A program made the position numbers and the translations under genes. 64,000 bases of DNA from Dugong dugon. Its lineage: Eukaryota > Chordata > Mammalia > Sirenia > Dugongidae. Within the stretch, counting starts at the first letter, position 1. Each line of letters begins with the position of its first letter. Location: contig CM057465.1 in assembly GCA_030035585.1 (NCBI GenBank), forward strand, positions 33,746,001 to 33,810,000, read 5' to 3'. Shown here one piece after another: positions 1-11,829 of the stretch. The notes under the pieces were generated by a model. The model was not told the DNA's origin, ran no database searches, and was given only the letters and a program-made list of their open reading frames with translations.

Positions 1-1391
1 GGTGATAACTGTTAATGTTTGGTTCATCATGGATTTTTTTGCTTTAGTTTTCAATTAAAAAAAAAATACTACATTAAAATGCTTTTTTATCTTGTTTACT
101 CAGTTTTTTGGTACCCTCTTAAACTTTGCACCCATCTCGCCCTTGTCTGGGTCCTGTATCCCAGTACCCTGGTAGGTAAGTGCTCTGTGTATAGCAGGCC
201 CTCAATACATGTTTTGTTGCATATATTATTCCATTCTGTTTGTAAACTATGACCAGGTTTTTCCTTCGGGTACCTTATAGCCCTATAGAAGTCAGCAGTG
301 AAAGCTTAAAACATTATTTGCCCTGTGTTAGGGAATATTATAATCAGGAAAGAAAATTTAGAAAGAAGGACATGTTACTGGTCTGAGAATTGTCTTTTTC
401 ACCCCACTCCAGTGAGTATGGAGCATAGGGAAGTTGACAACTGGGATTCTGTGAAGAAGTTAAATAGAATAGGTTTAAAGGTTTAAAGAAATTAAAAGGA
501 TGTATTGGTTTGCTTAATTAATTATTCAAAATGTTACATTTTACCCAAAATACTATACCTTTCCGTATTCAAATTTAACCAATTTATTTTAGTGGAGCCT
601 GAGAAAATCACTTAAAAATCATTTTCTAAACTATCTGCATTATGTTATGAATCTTGGCTTAAGACTGATTTTTTTTTTTTAAATTCTGCTAATGTGGGTT
701 TATGATTATTACTGTGGTATTTTAGTATTAGTGCTAGCATTTTCATAGGAACTAAGCATTTACCTGTTGAAAAGGTTATGACTAAGCAGAATTTACATTT
801 GTGAAACATTTTAATTCCCAGTAGTTGAAATTATTTAGATTGATAGAGCCTTCTAAATTTTTGGCTCAAACAAATTAGTTTGAAATTTCCCACACAATTT
901 GGATGGCTACAGTACCTATGCTAAAGATAATAGCCTTTTTTCCTCCAATAAAATTCCCTTTTAAATCTGTATTATTAAATATCAGTGATAGGTAATATGA
1001 TCAGAGACAAAAGAGCATAAATTGTTCAAAGGATTTTGTTTTTTCCAAATGTCTTGTTATACCTTTTCTTTTTATTTATATTTATGCTTGTGTTTGTATA
1101 TATGGAAAAATACTAGAAACATAGCAATTTGAACAGCTGATAATAGAGCTGAACATAGTTCAGTTTTTCTGTTTCATATAAAAGAAACAGTTGTGTCTTA
1201 GTGCTATATTGGAGAGGCTGATGGTATAGCAAATTTTGTACTTAAATGGAAAACTGTATATAGCATATAAACTTTGAATGAATCATGATTTTCTGTGAAA
1301 CTCATTTAATTAAATTTTTATATGAAAAGTTAGTTTCTTTAAGGGCATAGACATTTTCAGAACTATTTAAGAGACTGTACCTTTTATCAGG
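1..1391. other. Intron 1 segment, mostly unassigned
   Basis: AT-rich intron sequence with no coding signal. The stretch at about 100-240 ends in wording similar to an L2/MIR 3' end (GCCCTCAATACATG), but it is too diverged to assign firmly. No CpG-rich promoter is present, as expected because exon 1 lies upstream. Confidence 0.6.
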
Positions 1392-1732
1392 GGGGCAGTG
1401 GTGATTCAATGCTAGAATTCTCACCTTTCATGTGGAAGACCTGGGTGTGATTCTTGGCCAGTGAGCCTATGCACCATTACCACCACCCCACCACTGCTCT
1501 GACAGTGGAGGCTTGTGTGTTGCTATGATGCTGAACAGGTGTCAGCAGAGCTTCTGGACTAACACAAACTAGGGAGAAAGGCCTGGTGATCTACTTCCAA
1601 AAATAGCCAGTGAAAATCCTATATATTACAATAGACTGATCTGTATGGGGATAGTGTGTTTTGTTCTTTGTGCATAAGGTTGCCGTGAATCAGGGCCTGA
1701 CTTGTCTGCAGCTAATAACAACAACATTTTAT
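1392..1732 (+). repeat. Long, diverged AfroSINE
   Basis: It has a tRNA-like head with a B-box-like GGTGTGATTC, a middle GGTGATCTACTTCCAAAAAT, and an RTE-like tail ending in GGCCTGACTTGTCTGCAGC and AACAACAAC. At about 340 bp it is longer than the common copies here and it is old. Confidence 0.75.
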
Positions 1733-1868
1733 AAGAGCTGCCTCATTGTCTTCTTTTGCACCTAATAGTAGATGCTTCACTAGCTCTCAACGCAAAGGAG
1801 TTTAAGAAAAGGTAATACCTGAGAATAACAAATTTTAGAAGAATGATATCCATGGTTTCCTTTAGGAT

Positions 1869-2251
1869 TGCCTTAGTTATCTCGTGCTGCTGTAACAAAT
1901 GATACCACAAGTGGGTGACTTTAAAGAACAGAAATTTGTTTTCTTACAGTTCAGAAGGCTGTAAGTTCCAGTTCAGGGTGTGACTCTATGGGGAGGTCCT
2001 TCTTTGCCTATTTCAGCTTCTAATAGCTGCTAGCAGTCATGGGGTTTTGGGGCTAGTAGATGCATCTGCCCTGTGTGTCTCTCTGTCAATTCTGCTCAGA
2101 AGTGATTAGCTTTAGGACCTACACTACTCTGGTATAACCTCATTAACATAATAAAAGAATAACCCTATTTCTGAACAGTTTTACATCCACAGGTACAGGA
2201 GCTAGGACTTCTAATACGTATTTTTTGGGAGACACTATTCAATTCATAACA
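1869..2251 (-). repeat. MaLR (MLT1-like) LTR, antisense
   Basis: Read on the minus strand it starts TGTTATGAATTGAATAGTGT and ends AGCACGAGATAACTAAGGCA, with a GAACTGTAAGAAAACAAATT polyadenylation-signal region near the end. This matches the MLT1 plan. It is a solo LTR with no internal retroviral sequence beside it. Confidence 0.7.
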
Positions 2252-2302
2252 AAGGCCTTACAATTTATTTGGAAATTAGGACTCCTTGGGTGTTGTAAGG
2301 AG

Positions 2303-2515
2303 TCTCTGGATGGTGCACATGGCTAATTCGCTTGATTGTTAACCGAAAGGTTGAAGGTCCAGATCCACCAAGAGGCACCTCAGGAGAAAGGCTTGGCAAT
2401 CTACTTCTGAAAAATCAGCCACTGAAAACTCTGTGGAGCATAGTTCTACTCGACACACGTGGGCTCGCCAAGAGTTGGATTCAACTTTATGCAACTGTAA
2501 CTGGAAAGACAGTGC
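2303..2515 (+). repeat. AfroSINE
   Basis: The head contains GATTGTTAACCGAAAGGTTG and the tail GCTCGCCAAGAGTTGGATTC, both diverged versions of the family consensus. It belongs to the longer subfamily with the GGCAATCTACTTCTGAAAAA middle. Confidence 0.8.
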
Positions 2516-2698
2516 ACGTGATGAAGGTTTTGAGTAGAGTGTTAGAGCTAGGGCTTATGCTAGAATAATATGAAGATTGGTTTGATAGAATGAGAGTTTA
2601 TTTCATTAAGAGGTAAGAGAATTTTATGGGGCTAAAGATGAATTTCATTTACTAGTTTGTCACTAATTTCTAGCCTTGTAACGTCTATTTCGAGAGTA

Positions 2699-3224
2699 TG
2701 TACAGAGGGATTGAATTGTCTCCCCCAAAAGTGTGTGTTAACTTGCCTAGGCCGTGATTCTCAGTAGTGTGTGATTGTCCACCATTTTGTCATCTGATGT
2801 GATTTTCCTATGTGTTGTAAATCCTGTCTCTATGATGTTAAATTAGATGGGATTAGGGGCAGTTATGTTAATGAGGCAGGACTCAATCTACAAGATTAGG
2901 TTGTGTCTTAAGCCAATCTCTTTTGAGACATAAAAGGGAGAGCGAGCAGAGAATCAGGGAGACCTCATACTACCAAGAAACAAGAGCCAGGAGAATAGAG
3001 CATCCTTTGGACCCAGGGTTCCTGTGCTGAGAAACTCCTAGACCAGGGGAAAATTGATGACAGGGACCTTCCCCAGAGCCAACAGAGAGAGAAAGCCTTC
3101 CCCTGGAGCTGGCACCCTGAATTCAGACTTCTAGCCTTCTAGACTGTGAGAGAATAAACTTCTTTTTGTTAAAAGCCATCCATTTGTGGTATTTCTGTTA
3201 CAATAGCACTAGATAACTAAGATA
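2699..3224 (+). repeat. MaLR-like LTR, lineage-type 1 (sense)
   Basis: It aligns over its length to the copy at 17294-17800, sharing CATCTGATGTGATTTTCCTA, ATGAGGCAGGACTCAATCTA and GAATAAACTTC near the end. The end AGATAACTAAGATA matches the MaLR terminal pattern. It is a solo LTR of about 525 bp. Confidence 0.75.
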
Positions 3225-3326
3225 ACAGGGCAGAGCAATTTGAACGTGCTTTTTCTGTGAAGAGTACAAACTTAAGAATAAGGTAAAACTTATTTCAGTA
3301 ATGAGCATTCTTCAAGCAGCACTTAA

Positions 3327-3491
3327 AAAACAAAACCAAACCCATTGCCGACGAGTCAATTCCAACTCATAGCGACCGTATAGGACAGAGTAGAACTGCC
3401 GTATAGAGTTTCCAAGGAGCACCTGGTGGATTTGAACTCCTGACCTTTTGGTTAGCAGCCAAACTCTTAACCTCTGCACCACCAGGGTTCT
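3327..3491 (-). repeat. AfroSINE
   Basis: It starts with an A-rich run (the SINE tail in reverse), then CCGACGAGTCAATTCCAACT, and ends CACCACCAGGGTTC. It lies only about 70 bp upstream of exon 2. Confidence 0.9.
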
Positions 3492-3562
3492 AGTATAAAA
3501 TATTTAAATATTTTCTGCATCTCTTTTCTCAATTCTTATCTCTGTGATTTTCTCTTTAACAG

Positions 3563-3666
3563 GAGATCAAACCCCAAAGCCATTATAACCATGGATATGG
3601 TGAACCTCTTGGACGGAAAACTCACATTGATGATTACAGCGCATGGGACATAGTCAAGGCTACACA
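3563..3666 (+). CDS. ZDHHC17: ZDHHC17 exon 2 (about residues 32-66, linker into first ankyrin repeat)
   Basis: This 104-bp exon encodes the segment starting EIKPQSHYNHGYGEP and ending in DIVKATQ. It leads from the acidic N-terminal tail into ankyrin repeat 1. The acceptor is a pyrimidine-rich tract ending AACAG at 3562 and the donor is GTAAGG at 3667. The exon ends in phase 2, splitting the Gln66 codon (CA here, A in exon 3). Residue 58 is Ala; I recall Thr in human, which should be checked. The reading frame is fixed by the perfect join to exon 3. No start codon is expected because the initiator exon lies outside the window. Confidence 0.97.
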
Positions 3667-4013
3667 GTAAGGTTTTTGTTATAGTTGTGTTTTCTTCTTA
3701 GAGATCTGTATCTATTTTAAGTGAAATATGAATACAGTTTTTTTTCCTGCATAAATCTTAATGGGAAAAAAGTTAATATACCAGTTAAATAAATCAGTTT
3801 CTTTTCTATAAATTTATTTAACATGTGTCTCTATTTTCTTTTGGTACTTGTATATTTTGGTATTTGGATATTTCTAGAAGTTGGTTATTATGCCCTAAGA
3901 ATATTGAGATTGGTTATGAAGAATTGGAAACACTGCTGGTATTAAAGCACTTTTAAATTAAAAACATAGTGTACATCCAGTATTCCAGATTAGAAATAAA
4001 ATGTAGTTTTAGT
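3667..4013. other. Intron 2 start, no repeat recognised
   Basis: About 350 bp of AT-rich sequence between the exon 2 donor and the RTE insertion. I see no recognisable element or coding potential. Confidence 0.5.
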
Positions 4014-7000
4014 TCCACATCTGTCAGTTTGCTGTATTGTGGTGACTTGTGGGTTGCTGTGCTGCTGGAATCAGTGCTACTGGTATTTCAAATACCAGCA
4101 GGGTTACCTGTGGTAGACAGGTTTCAGTGGAGTTTATAGACTAAAACAGACTGATAAGAAGGACCTGGCTGTCTACTTCTGAAAAAAATTGGCCGGTAAA
4201 ATCTTTATGGGTTGCAGCGGAACATTGTCTGATATAGTGCTGGAAGATGAGCCCTTCCAGTTGGAAGGCACTCAAAATATGACTGGAGAAGAGCTGCCTC
4301 CTCAAAATAGAGTCACCCTTAATGATGTGGGTAGAGTATAGCTTTCAGGACCTTCATTTGCTGATGTGGCACGACTCAAAATGAGAAGAAACAGCTGCAA
4401 ACATCCATTAATAATCAAAACGTGGAATGTGTGAAGTATCAATCAAGGAAAATTGGAAGTTGTCAAAAATGAAATGTAATGCTTGAAGATAGATATCTGA
4501 GGCATTAGTAAGTTGAAATGGACTGGTATTAGCCATTTTGAATCAGACAATTATATGGTCTACTGTGCCAGGAATGACAGATTGAAGAGGAATGACGTCA
4601 CATTTGTTGTCAAAAAGAACGTTTCAAGATCTATCCTGACATACAGCACTGTCAGTGATAGGATAATATCCGTACGCATACATGGAAGACCAGTTAATAG
4701 GACTGTTATTCAAATTTACTTACCAACCACTAATGCCGAAAATGAGGAAATGGAAGGTTTTGACCAGCTTCTGCAGTCTGAAATTGATCGAACATGCAGT
4801 CAGGATGCAGTGATAATTACTGGTGATTGGAATATGGAAGTTGGAAACAAAGAAGGATTGGTAGTTAGAAAATATGGCCTTGATGATAGAAATGATGCCG
4901 GTGATCGTATGATAGAGTTTTGCAAGACCAATGACTTCTTCATTACAAATACCTGTTTTTAACAAATAAATGGCGACTATACACCTGGACCTCACTGGGT
5001 AGAATACACAGGAATCAAATCGACTACATCTGTGGAAAGAGATGATGGAGAAGCTCTGTATCATCAGTCAGAACAAGGCCAGGGGCTGACTGTGGAACAG
5101 ACCATCAATTGCTTGTATGCAAGCTCAAGTTGAAGGTGAAGAAAATTAAAACAAGTCCACGAGAGACAATGTACTACCTTGAATATATCCCACTTGAATT
5201 TAGATACCATCTGAAAAATACATTCAGTGTGTTGAACACCAATTACTGAAGACCAAATGAGTTATGGGATGACATCAAGGACATCACACATGAAGAAAGC
5301 AAGAGGTCATTAAAAAGACAGGAAAAGGAAATAAGACCAAAATGGATATCAGAAGAGACTCAGACTTGCTCTTGAACGCAAAATGCTAAAGCGAACAGAA
5401 GAAATCATGAAGTAAAAGAGCTGAACAGAAGATTTCAGAGGGCAGCTTAAGAATGCAAAGTAAAGTATAACAAAATGTGCAAAGACCTGTAATTAGAAAA
5501 CCGAAAGGGAAAAACACGCTCAGCATTTATCAAGCTGAAAAAACTGAAGAAAAATTCAAGCCTCAAGTTGCAGTATTGAAGGATTCTGTGGGCAAAAAAT
5601 TGAATGACCCAGGAAGCATCAAAAGAAGATGGAAGGAATACACAGAGTCACTGTACCATATGGAACTGATAGATGTTCAGCCATTTCAGGAGATAGCATA
5701 TGATCAAGAACCGATAGTACTGAAGGAAGAAGGATGTCCAAGCTGAACTGAGGACATTGATGAAAAACAAGGCTTCACTAATTTATGGAATACCATTTCA
5801 GATTTTTCAGCAAATGGATGCAACACTGGAAGTGTGCACTCGTGTATGCCAAGAATTTGGAAGATAGCTATCTGGCCAACTGACTGGAAGAGAGCCATAT
5901 TTGTGCCCATTCCAAAGAAGGGTGATCCAGTAGAATGTGGAATTATTGAGCAATATCATTAATATCACATCCAAGTAAGACTTTGCTGAAAATCATTCAA
6001 AAGCGATTGCAGCAATACATTGACAGGGAACTGCCAGAAATTCAAGCTGGATTCAAAAAAGAACATGTAATGGGGGATATCATTGCAGATGTCAGATGGA
6101 TCTTGGCTGAAAGCAGAGAATACCAGAAAGATGTTTACCTGTGTTTTACGGACACTGCAAAGGCATTCAGCTGTGTGGATCATAACAAATTGTGGGTAAC
6201 ATTGTGAAGAATGTAAATTCCAGAACGTTTAATTGTGCTCATGCAGAACCCATACATAGACCAAGAGGCATTCGTTAGAACAGAAGAAGGGGATATTGCA
6301 TGGTTTAAAATCAGGAAAGATGTGCGACAGGGCTGTAGCCTTTCACCATACTTATTCAGTCTGTATGCTGAGCAAATAATCTGAGTAGCCAGAATATCTG
6401 AAGAAGAACACGGCCTCAGAATTGGAGGAAGACTTGTTAACAATCTGAAATATGCAGATGACACAATGTTGCTTGCAGAAAGTGAAGAGAACTTGAAGCA
6501 CTTACTAATGAAGATCAAAGACTAAATCCTTCAATGTGGATTACATCTTAACATAAAGAAAACAAAAATCCTCACAACTGGACCAGTAAGCAACATCATG
6601 ATAAATGGAGAAAAGATTGAAGTTGTCAAGGATTTCATTTTACTTGGATCCACAATCAGTGTCCATGGAAATAGCAGTCAAGAAATCAAACCACTTATTG
6701 TATTGGGCAAATCTGCTGCAAAAGACCTCTGTTTTTGTTGTTGTTAGGTGCCATTGAGTTCATTCCCACTCATAGCAACCCTGTGTAGAACAGAGTGAAG
6801 TACTGCCCTGTTCTGCACCATCATCACAGTCGTTGCTGTGCTTGAGTCCATCATTGCAGCCACTGTGTTGAGGTTCGTCTTCTCTTTTTCTGATGCTCTA
6901 CAAAAACCTCTTTAAAGTGTTAAAAAGCAAAGGTGTCACCTTGAGGGGTAAGTTGCACCTGACCCAAGCCATGATATTTTCAGTCTCATATGGATGCCAA

Positions 7001-7323
7001 TGCTGGACAATGAATAAGGAAGACCAAAGAGTTGGTGCCTTTGAATTATGTTGTTGTTGAAGAATATTGAATATACCGTGGACTGCCAGAAAAAAAACAG
7101 ATTTGTCTTGAAGAAGTACAGCTAGAATGCTCCTTAGAAGCAAGGATGGCAAGTATTTGTCTCTCATACTTTGGACATGATGTCAAGAGGGACTAGTCCC
7201 TGGAGAGGGACATAATGCCTGGTAAAGTAGAAGGTTAGTGAAAAAGAGGAAGACTTTCAATGAGATGGATAGTGGGTCACTATTAGTAGGAACCGACTTG
7301 ATGACACCCAACAACAGTAACAA
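4014..7323 (+). mobile_element. RTE (Bov-B clade) LINE, near full length, decayed
   Basis: About 3.3 kb starting at CACATCTGTCAGTTTGCTG, the same 5' end as the antisense copy at 33138-33868, and ending at CCCAACAACAGTAACAAC. Endonuclease parts are legible: residues GDWN in ITGDWNMEVGN (about 4819-4851) and a catalytic DH pair near 5092-5097. Reverse-transcriptase parts include DVYLCFTDTAKAF (about 6130-6168) and the YADD active site at 6450-6461. Frameshifts and stops break the single ORF, and an antisense RTE fragment is nested at 6729-6900. It is not capable of coding now. Confidence 0.9.
6729..6900 (-). mobile_element. Nested RTE 3' end inside the larger RTE
   Basis: A 172-bp antisense segment starts GTTGTTGTTAGGTGCCATTG, the reverse of an RTE 3' terminus. 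It interrupts the host RTE between the AAAGACCT and CTTTAAAGTG halves of its RT-downstream region. Flanks CAAAAGACCT (6719-6728) and CAAAAACCT (6901-6909) look like a target-site duplication. Confidence 0.85.
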
Positions 7324-7774
7324 CTATGCCGTTTATGATTTTTTTACCTGTGCTGGCTGAGTGAATTATCACAGAATTGTTTAAAATGTCATCTTCAAAA
7401 TGCCAGATTGTGTCAGTTTTTGAGATAGGCCAAGGGAAGGAGTAAATTTAGGACATTATAATGCAAATCATATGGAAATTGAAATACAGCAAATATTTGC
7501 AACTTCAAACAAAGTGAAAAAACTATGTATTTAGTTCATAGGTCCTTCAGCTTTAAGAATTGTCTGCAGGTCATTGCATCTACCAGGGTTAATAGTCACA
7601 GTGTTATGTTAGTTTTTCATAGTTCTGATCATCTTTGTATCTTACTGAAGAAGAAAGCATAGAGTGATATCCCAGTTACACTAGTAAGCAAACTAAGTAA
7701 AACTGAGTGCTTTTTGTTTTGTGTAGTTATGAAACAACTTTTTGTAATATAAAGGACTTAACATGCTTTTCAGA

Positions 7775-7861
7775 AGACAGGCTGGCGATCTGCTTTTGAT
7801 AGGTTACAACCTGAAAACCCTATGGGCAGCTCCATGCCAATTAACAACAACAACAACAACG
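7775..7861 (+). repeat. AfroSINE 3' fragment
   Basis: It contains CAGGCTGGCGATCTGCTTTT and a tail of AACAACAACAACAAC. It is a truncated and diverged copy. Confidence 0.6.
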
Positions 7862-7967
7862 ACATGCTTTTAGGCTTTTGATATTCATTATGTAGAATAG
7901 AATGCTGGAACCCTTAACACTACCTAGTGCAAACCATATTTTAGAATAAGGTGGCTCATATTAAACC

Positions 7968-8121
7968 AAAAAAAAAAACAAAAAAACAAACCCATTGCTA
8001 TGGAGTTGATTCTGACTCATAACAACCCTATAGAGCAGAGTAGAACTGCCCAATAGGGTTTTCATAGAGCAGCTGGTGGTTAGCAGCCATAGCCCTTAAC
8101 TGCTCAACCACCAGGGTTCCA
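7968..8121 (-). repeat. AfroSINE
   Basis: A leading A-rich tract is followed by GAGTTGATTCTGACTCATAA and it ends CTCAACCACCAGGGTTCC. It lacks the GACCTTTTGGTTAGCAGC start of the head through a small internal deletion. Confidence 0.85.
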
Positions 8122-8285
8122 GACCTTGTTTAGAAGATGTAAATTCCATATCATCCTTAACTTGGATTCTTAGAAAGAGCTTCAGAAGTTCCTTGAATGC
8201 CTTGGAATTGTATGTAAAATTTTGTGTTTCTGGGAGGAGAGTCCATGACTTTCAATACATTCTCAAAGGAGCCTATGACCCGTGA

Positions 8286-8412
8286 CTTAGTTAGCTAGTG
8301 ATGCTGTAACAGAAATACCATAAGTGGGTGGCTTTAATGAACAGAATTTATTTTCTTACAGTTTAGGAGGCTAAAAGTCCAAATTCAGGGCATGACTCTA
8401 GGGTGAGGCTCT
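8286..8412 (-). repeat. MaLR-like LTR fragment
   Basis: GACTTAGTTAGCTAGTGATG followed by TAACAGAAATACCATAAGTG is the reverse of a MaLR LTR 3' end, related to 1869-2251. It is truncated at about 8412, where an RTE-type tail begins. Confidence 0.6.
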
Positions 8413-8442
8413 CTGTATTCTTTGGGAGAAAATCCTTGTCTT

Positions 8443-8519
8443 AGCAACGTTTCATTCTGTTGTACGTAGGGTTGCTATGAGTCGGAACCTACTCAGAGGC
8501 ACCTGACAACTAACAACAA
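8443..8519 (+). repeat. RTE-type 3' tail fragment
   Basis: CATTCTGTTGTACGTAGGGT followed by TGCTATGAGTCGGAACCTAC and a terminal AACTAACAACAAA is the 3' end shared by RTE and AfroSINE. The body is missing. Confidence 0.6.
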
Positions 8520-8625
8520 AGTTGATGGTTGTTGAAACTCAATGATGGATGCTGGATGTTGATTGTATTGTCTCTGTTTTTGTTTATGCTTGAAAATTTC
8601 CATAATAAAAAGTAAAAAAAAAAAT
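8520..8625 (+). repeat. L1 3' terminal fragment
   Basis: It ends in GAAAATTTCCATAATAAAAA and an A-run, the usual end of older mammalian L1 3' regions. Only about 100 bp remain. Confidence 0.5.
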
Positions 8626-9298
8626 CATGCTGCCCTGGAACAATGACCAAAAGCAGAAAGGGAGAACCAGGCTCTTTGTAGATGCTTTTCTCCTTATTTA
8701 TATTTGAACATCTTTCTTAGAGTTGTCACAGTAGATGTTCTCTTATGTCTCATTGGCTTAAACTGCATCATAAGATTCTTCCTTTACCCCACTTGCCACC
8801 CCCACACACCCTTTTATGTTTGCCTTCAGGAATATCAAGCTGAACTTGCAAATGAAGAATCCTTGGGCTTTCAAAAGCATCCTTTCTTCTTGAAATTTTT
8901 AAAAATCATCTATATTCTTTGTTCCTGATTTTTATGTATTTAGTATTTTTTAACTTAATTGTATTTATTTTTGTAAACTACCTGAAGTGTTTTGTGGAAT
9001 GAGATACTTGGTGTTATAAATAAATAAGAACAAGCATCCAATAGAAGTTTTATTCTCGTATTCTTTTCTCTTCCACCTTATGAGATATTGCACTGTTATA
9101 TAAAAGAGACATTTTAGAACTGTAAAATTAGTGAAAGCTTCCAGTGTGTTGCTATTTTACATATAACATTTTATGTTAAATCCATTTTAATTTCCAGGTG
9201 TCAAAAATCGATCATGATTTTCTTCTGAAAAAGTTATTTTGATCTTTAAATTTCTTGTTAAATAGTAGTAACAGTGTCATATTTTCTTTCTTTTCAAG
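8626..9298. other. Intron 2 end, no repeat recognised
   Basis: The last 670 bp of intron 2 are AT-rich and contain no element I recognise. The polypyrimidine tract of the exon 3 acceptor occupies 9280-9296. Confidence 0.5.
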
Positions 9299-9421
9299 AT
9301 ACGGAATTTATGAACGCTGCCGAGAATTGGTGGAAGCAGGTTATGATGTTCGGCAACCAGACAAAGAAAATGTTACACTCCTCCATTGGGCTGCCATCAA
9401 TAACAGAATAGATTTAGTCAA
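9299..9421 (+). CDS. ZDHHC17: ZDHHC17 exon 3 (residues 66-107, ankyrin repeats 1-2)
   Basis: This 123-bp exon encodes the end of ankyrin repeat 1 and most of repeat 2, with the diagnostic ankyrin helix sequence [15 protein letters not shown]. It contains Tyr67, Glu89 and Asn100, which line the groove of the ankyrin domain that captures substrates carrying the [VIAP][VIT]xxQP motif (established for the SNAP25 complex). The acceptor is a long T/C tract ending TTTCAAG at 9298 and the donor is GTATGT at 9422. Both ends are phase 2, and Lys107 is split with exon 4. The 25-kb intron that follows is the largest in the window and hosts most of its transposons. Confidence 0.97.
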
Positions 9422-9574
9422 GTATGTGTTTTCTGTATTTTTAAGTAATTAATAATAATTGTTACTGTAAAATTATTAGAAATATTATTATAAAATTAAT
9501 AATTTCTAAAAGTTGTGGCTTTCAAAATGTAGATTCTGTATACTTTTTTCCTGGAAAAAAATTGTCTTTAACAA

Positions 9575-9780
9575 ATATTGAATGCTTATTATGTCCGGGT
9601 ACTGTGCTGAGGGCTTTTCCATGTATGTTTAATTTACTCTTAGTTCTTGCAAGAATCATATGTGAAAAATAACAATTAGTGCAGTTTTGTTAATTGGGAA
9701 ACTGAAGCACAAAGAGATTAAATGTGCTACTCAGTAACTCACAGCTAGAACTAAAGTCAGCTTTTAACTCAGGCAGTTTA
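9575..9780 (+). repeat. MIR element
   Basis: The order TACTGTGCTGAGGGCTTTTC, GGGAAACTGAAGCACAAAGA and AACTCACAGCTAGAACTAAA is the core and 3' half of the ancient MIR SINE, strongly diverged. Confidence 0.7.
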
Positions 9781-9862
9781 ATTTGGAGTTTACATTCTGA
9801 ATGTAGACTCCATGGGTCAGAGTAGCAAAAGGAAAGAGAGGGGTCAAAAAGATAATAAAACT

Positions 9863-10070
9863 AAAAAAAAACAGAGTTGTCACTGTTGAGTCGATTCCAA
9901 CTTGTGGTGACCTCTAGTGTTACAGAGAAGAACTGTTTCCTAGGGTTTTCTTGACTATAATCTTTACAGGAGCAGATTCCCAGGCCTTTCTTCTGCAGCA
10001 CCTCTGGGTGAGTTTGAGCCACCAACCTTTCAGTTAGTAGCTGAGAGCAAAGCATTTATGCCACCCAGAG
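9863..10070 (-). repeat. AfroSINE (long subfamily)
   Basis: It starts GTTGAGTCGATTCCAACTTG, contains AGCAGATTCCCAGGCCTTTC in the middle and ends with the inverted head TTTCAGTTAGTAGCTGAG. It is about 208 bp. Confidence 0.85.
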
Positions 10071-10480
10071 GCCTAGAAAAGATAATAATATTCTTATGTA
10101 ACTCGTACCGGTGAGCGTGAGTGATGAATACTTTACCTAATAATTGTAAAATGATTTTTATTCTTCATCATATTAATCTGCTTGTTTAGTATTAATAAGA
10201 GATCATTAGATAAACAAGAATCAGGATGATAGGAGGTCTTAATCAATCTTGTTTAATAGTCTGTGACTCTTCGGACATAAGATCTTTAGATAAAGACAAA
10301 TCTAAAATGGACTCCTTACAGGTGTGCAGTTATGTACAGCACACAGAGTTTAGAGACTAATAGGATATAGGATATTAATGCCAGGTAAGAGAACTTGCCC
10401 TAGAGTCCTATACAAAGATTAAACAGGTAATAACTAAAACATAGAGCTCCATGATTCATCATCTTCTAGAGGTGATATTT
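10071..10480. other. Intron 3 segment, no repeat recognised
   Basis: About 400 bp of intron sequence separate the AfroSINE from the first antisense L1 fragment. No element or conserved coding signal is visible. Confidence 0.4.
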
Positions 10481-11800
10481 CCATTTTCTATGTTCTTTTT
10501 TTTTTTTTACTCATCTCTCTTACCTTCTCTCTGTCTTCCATGTTTTCTTCTGCCCTCAGTGTGGGTCTCCTGATGTCTCATTATGTTTTTGTTTATCAGG
10601 AAATGTTTTTATTTCATCTCTGTGAAGGAAATTTTCGTATGATATAGAAATTTAGGTTGGCAGATTTTGTTTTTCACCCATTGAAAATATTCTAATGTTT
10701 ATTGTTTAATGGCTGCTGTTACTCTTGAGAAATCAGTCTGAGTATCATTCTTTTGAAGATTTTTTTTTCCTGGCTGCTTTTAAGATTTTTCTCTGTTTCT
10801 GGTTTTCTGCTGTTTGACGATCATGTATCTAGGTGTGGATTTCTTTTTATTTACCCTGATTGAGACTGCAAGGAATTCCTGAATCTGTGGATTGATGTTT
10901 TCATCAGTTCTCAAAAAATCTCAGCCATTATTTCTTCAAATATTGCTCCGCCCCATTATCTTTTTGCTGTCCTTCTGGGGCTCCAGTTAAACATGGGTTA
11001 GATCTTTTCATTGTATACTCTTCATTGTATATGCTACGTCTCTTACTGTCTGTTCTGTGTGTCCTATCCTTTTGTCTCTGCTTCATCCTGGAACCTTATC
11101 TAACCTATCTTCCAGTTCTTCTCTGTTTATGTGTAATCTACTGTTAAATCCACCCATTGTGATCCTAATTTTATTTTTTCATTCTAGAATTTTTTTTTAT
11201 TACAAATCTGTTTTACTTAAATCATTAATTGTTGACACTTTGAATCTTATATACTTGAATATAGTAAATATAGTAAGTATAGTTATTTTATAATATGTGT
11301 CTTGAGAGTTTTACCATCTGGAGTTTCTGTGGGTGTGTTTCTGTTGTCTTGTCTCCATATATGCCTGATTATCTTTGGATATGTGCCAGATACTGTGTTT
11401 GAAGAATTATTTGTAGAATAATGTTAGGACTAAGATAAGAGGATTTCTATTGTTTCTGCCAGACCCATCTTAATTTCAAGGCTTTAGATTTTCTGAGTCA
11501 CTCAGGTGGCTGAAGACCATGCTAGAACCAGGTTTAGTTCTGGTTCTTCTTTACTCCTACAGTGCAGTGTTTTGGTGTCCCAGTCCTTACTTTGCATTTG
11601 TCCACTTAGTTCACCTCTTGGCCAGTTTTTCTGCATCAGCAAATTGTCTCTAGGGGAAATGGTGCCCAAGCGCTTTTCTAACTTCTCTGGGGTTTAGCCT
11701 TGTCTTGAATCTGGTCAAGTAAATGTTCTCAATCTTAGGTTTGCTTTTTTAAGGAAATGTTTTTTATGTTTTATTAAGCTTTTTCAGTTGTCTTCAATGG
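10481..11800 (-). mobile_element. Old L1 fragment (ORF1 region), antisense
   Basis: Read on the minus strand it contains AAATCTTAAAAGCAGCCAGG and related ORF1-region wording typical of ancient L1 (L1ME type). It is heavily mutated with no usable frame. The 5' and 3' limits are approximate. Confidence 0.6.
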
Positions 11801-11829
11801 AAGGGTTGGTCTAAATTATCTAGCCTTCC

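Noticed and set aside
1-300. Promoter or first exon of ZDHHC17
   Set aside because: No CpG-rich region, no initiator exon sequence. The first coding exon must be upstream of the window.
4513-6207. Endonuclease/reverse-transcriptase frames as a host gene
   Set aside because: They are broken pieces of one RTE element with the RTE 5' and 3' ends around them.
9422-9452. Extension of exon 3 past 9421 (frame stays open for ten codons)
   Set aside because: A consensus GTATGT donor sits at 9422 and the exon 4 join restores the known Lys107-Tyr-Tyr sequence.
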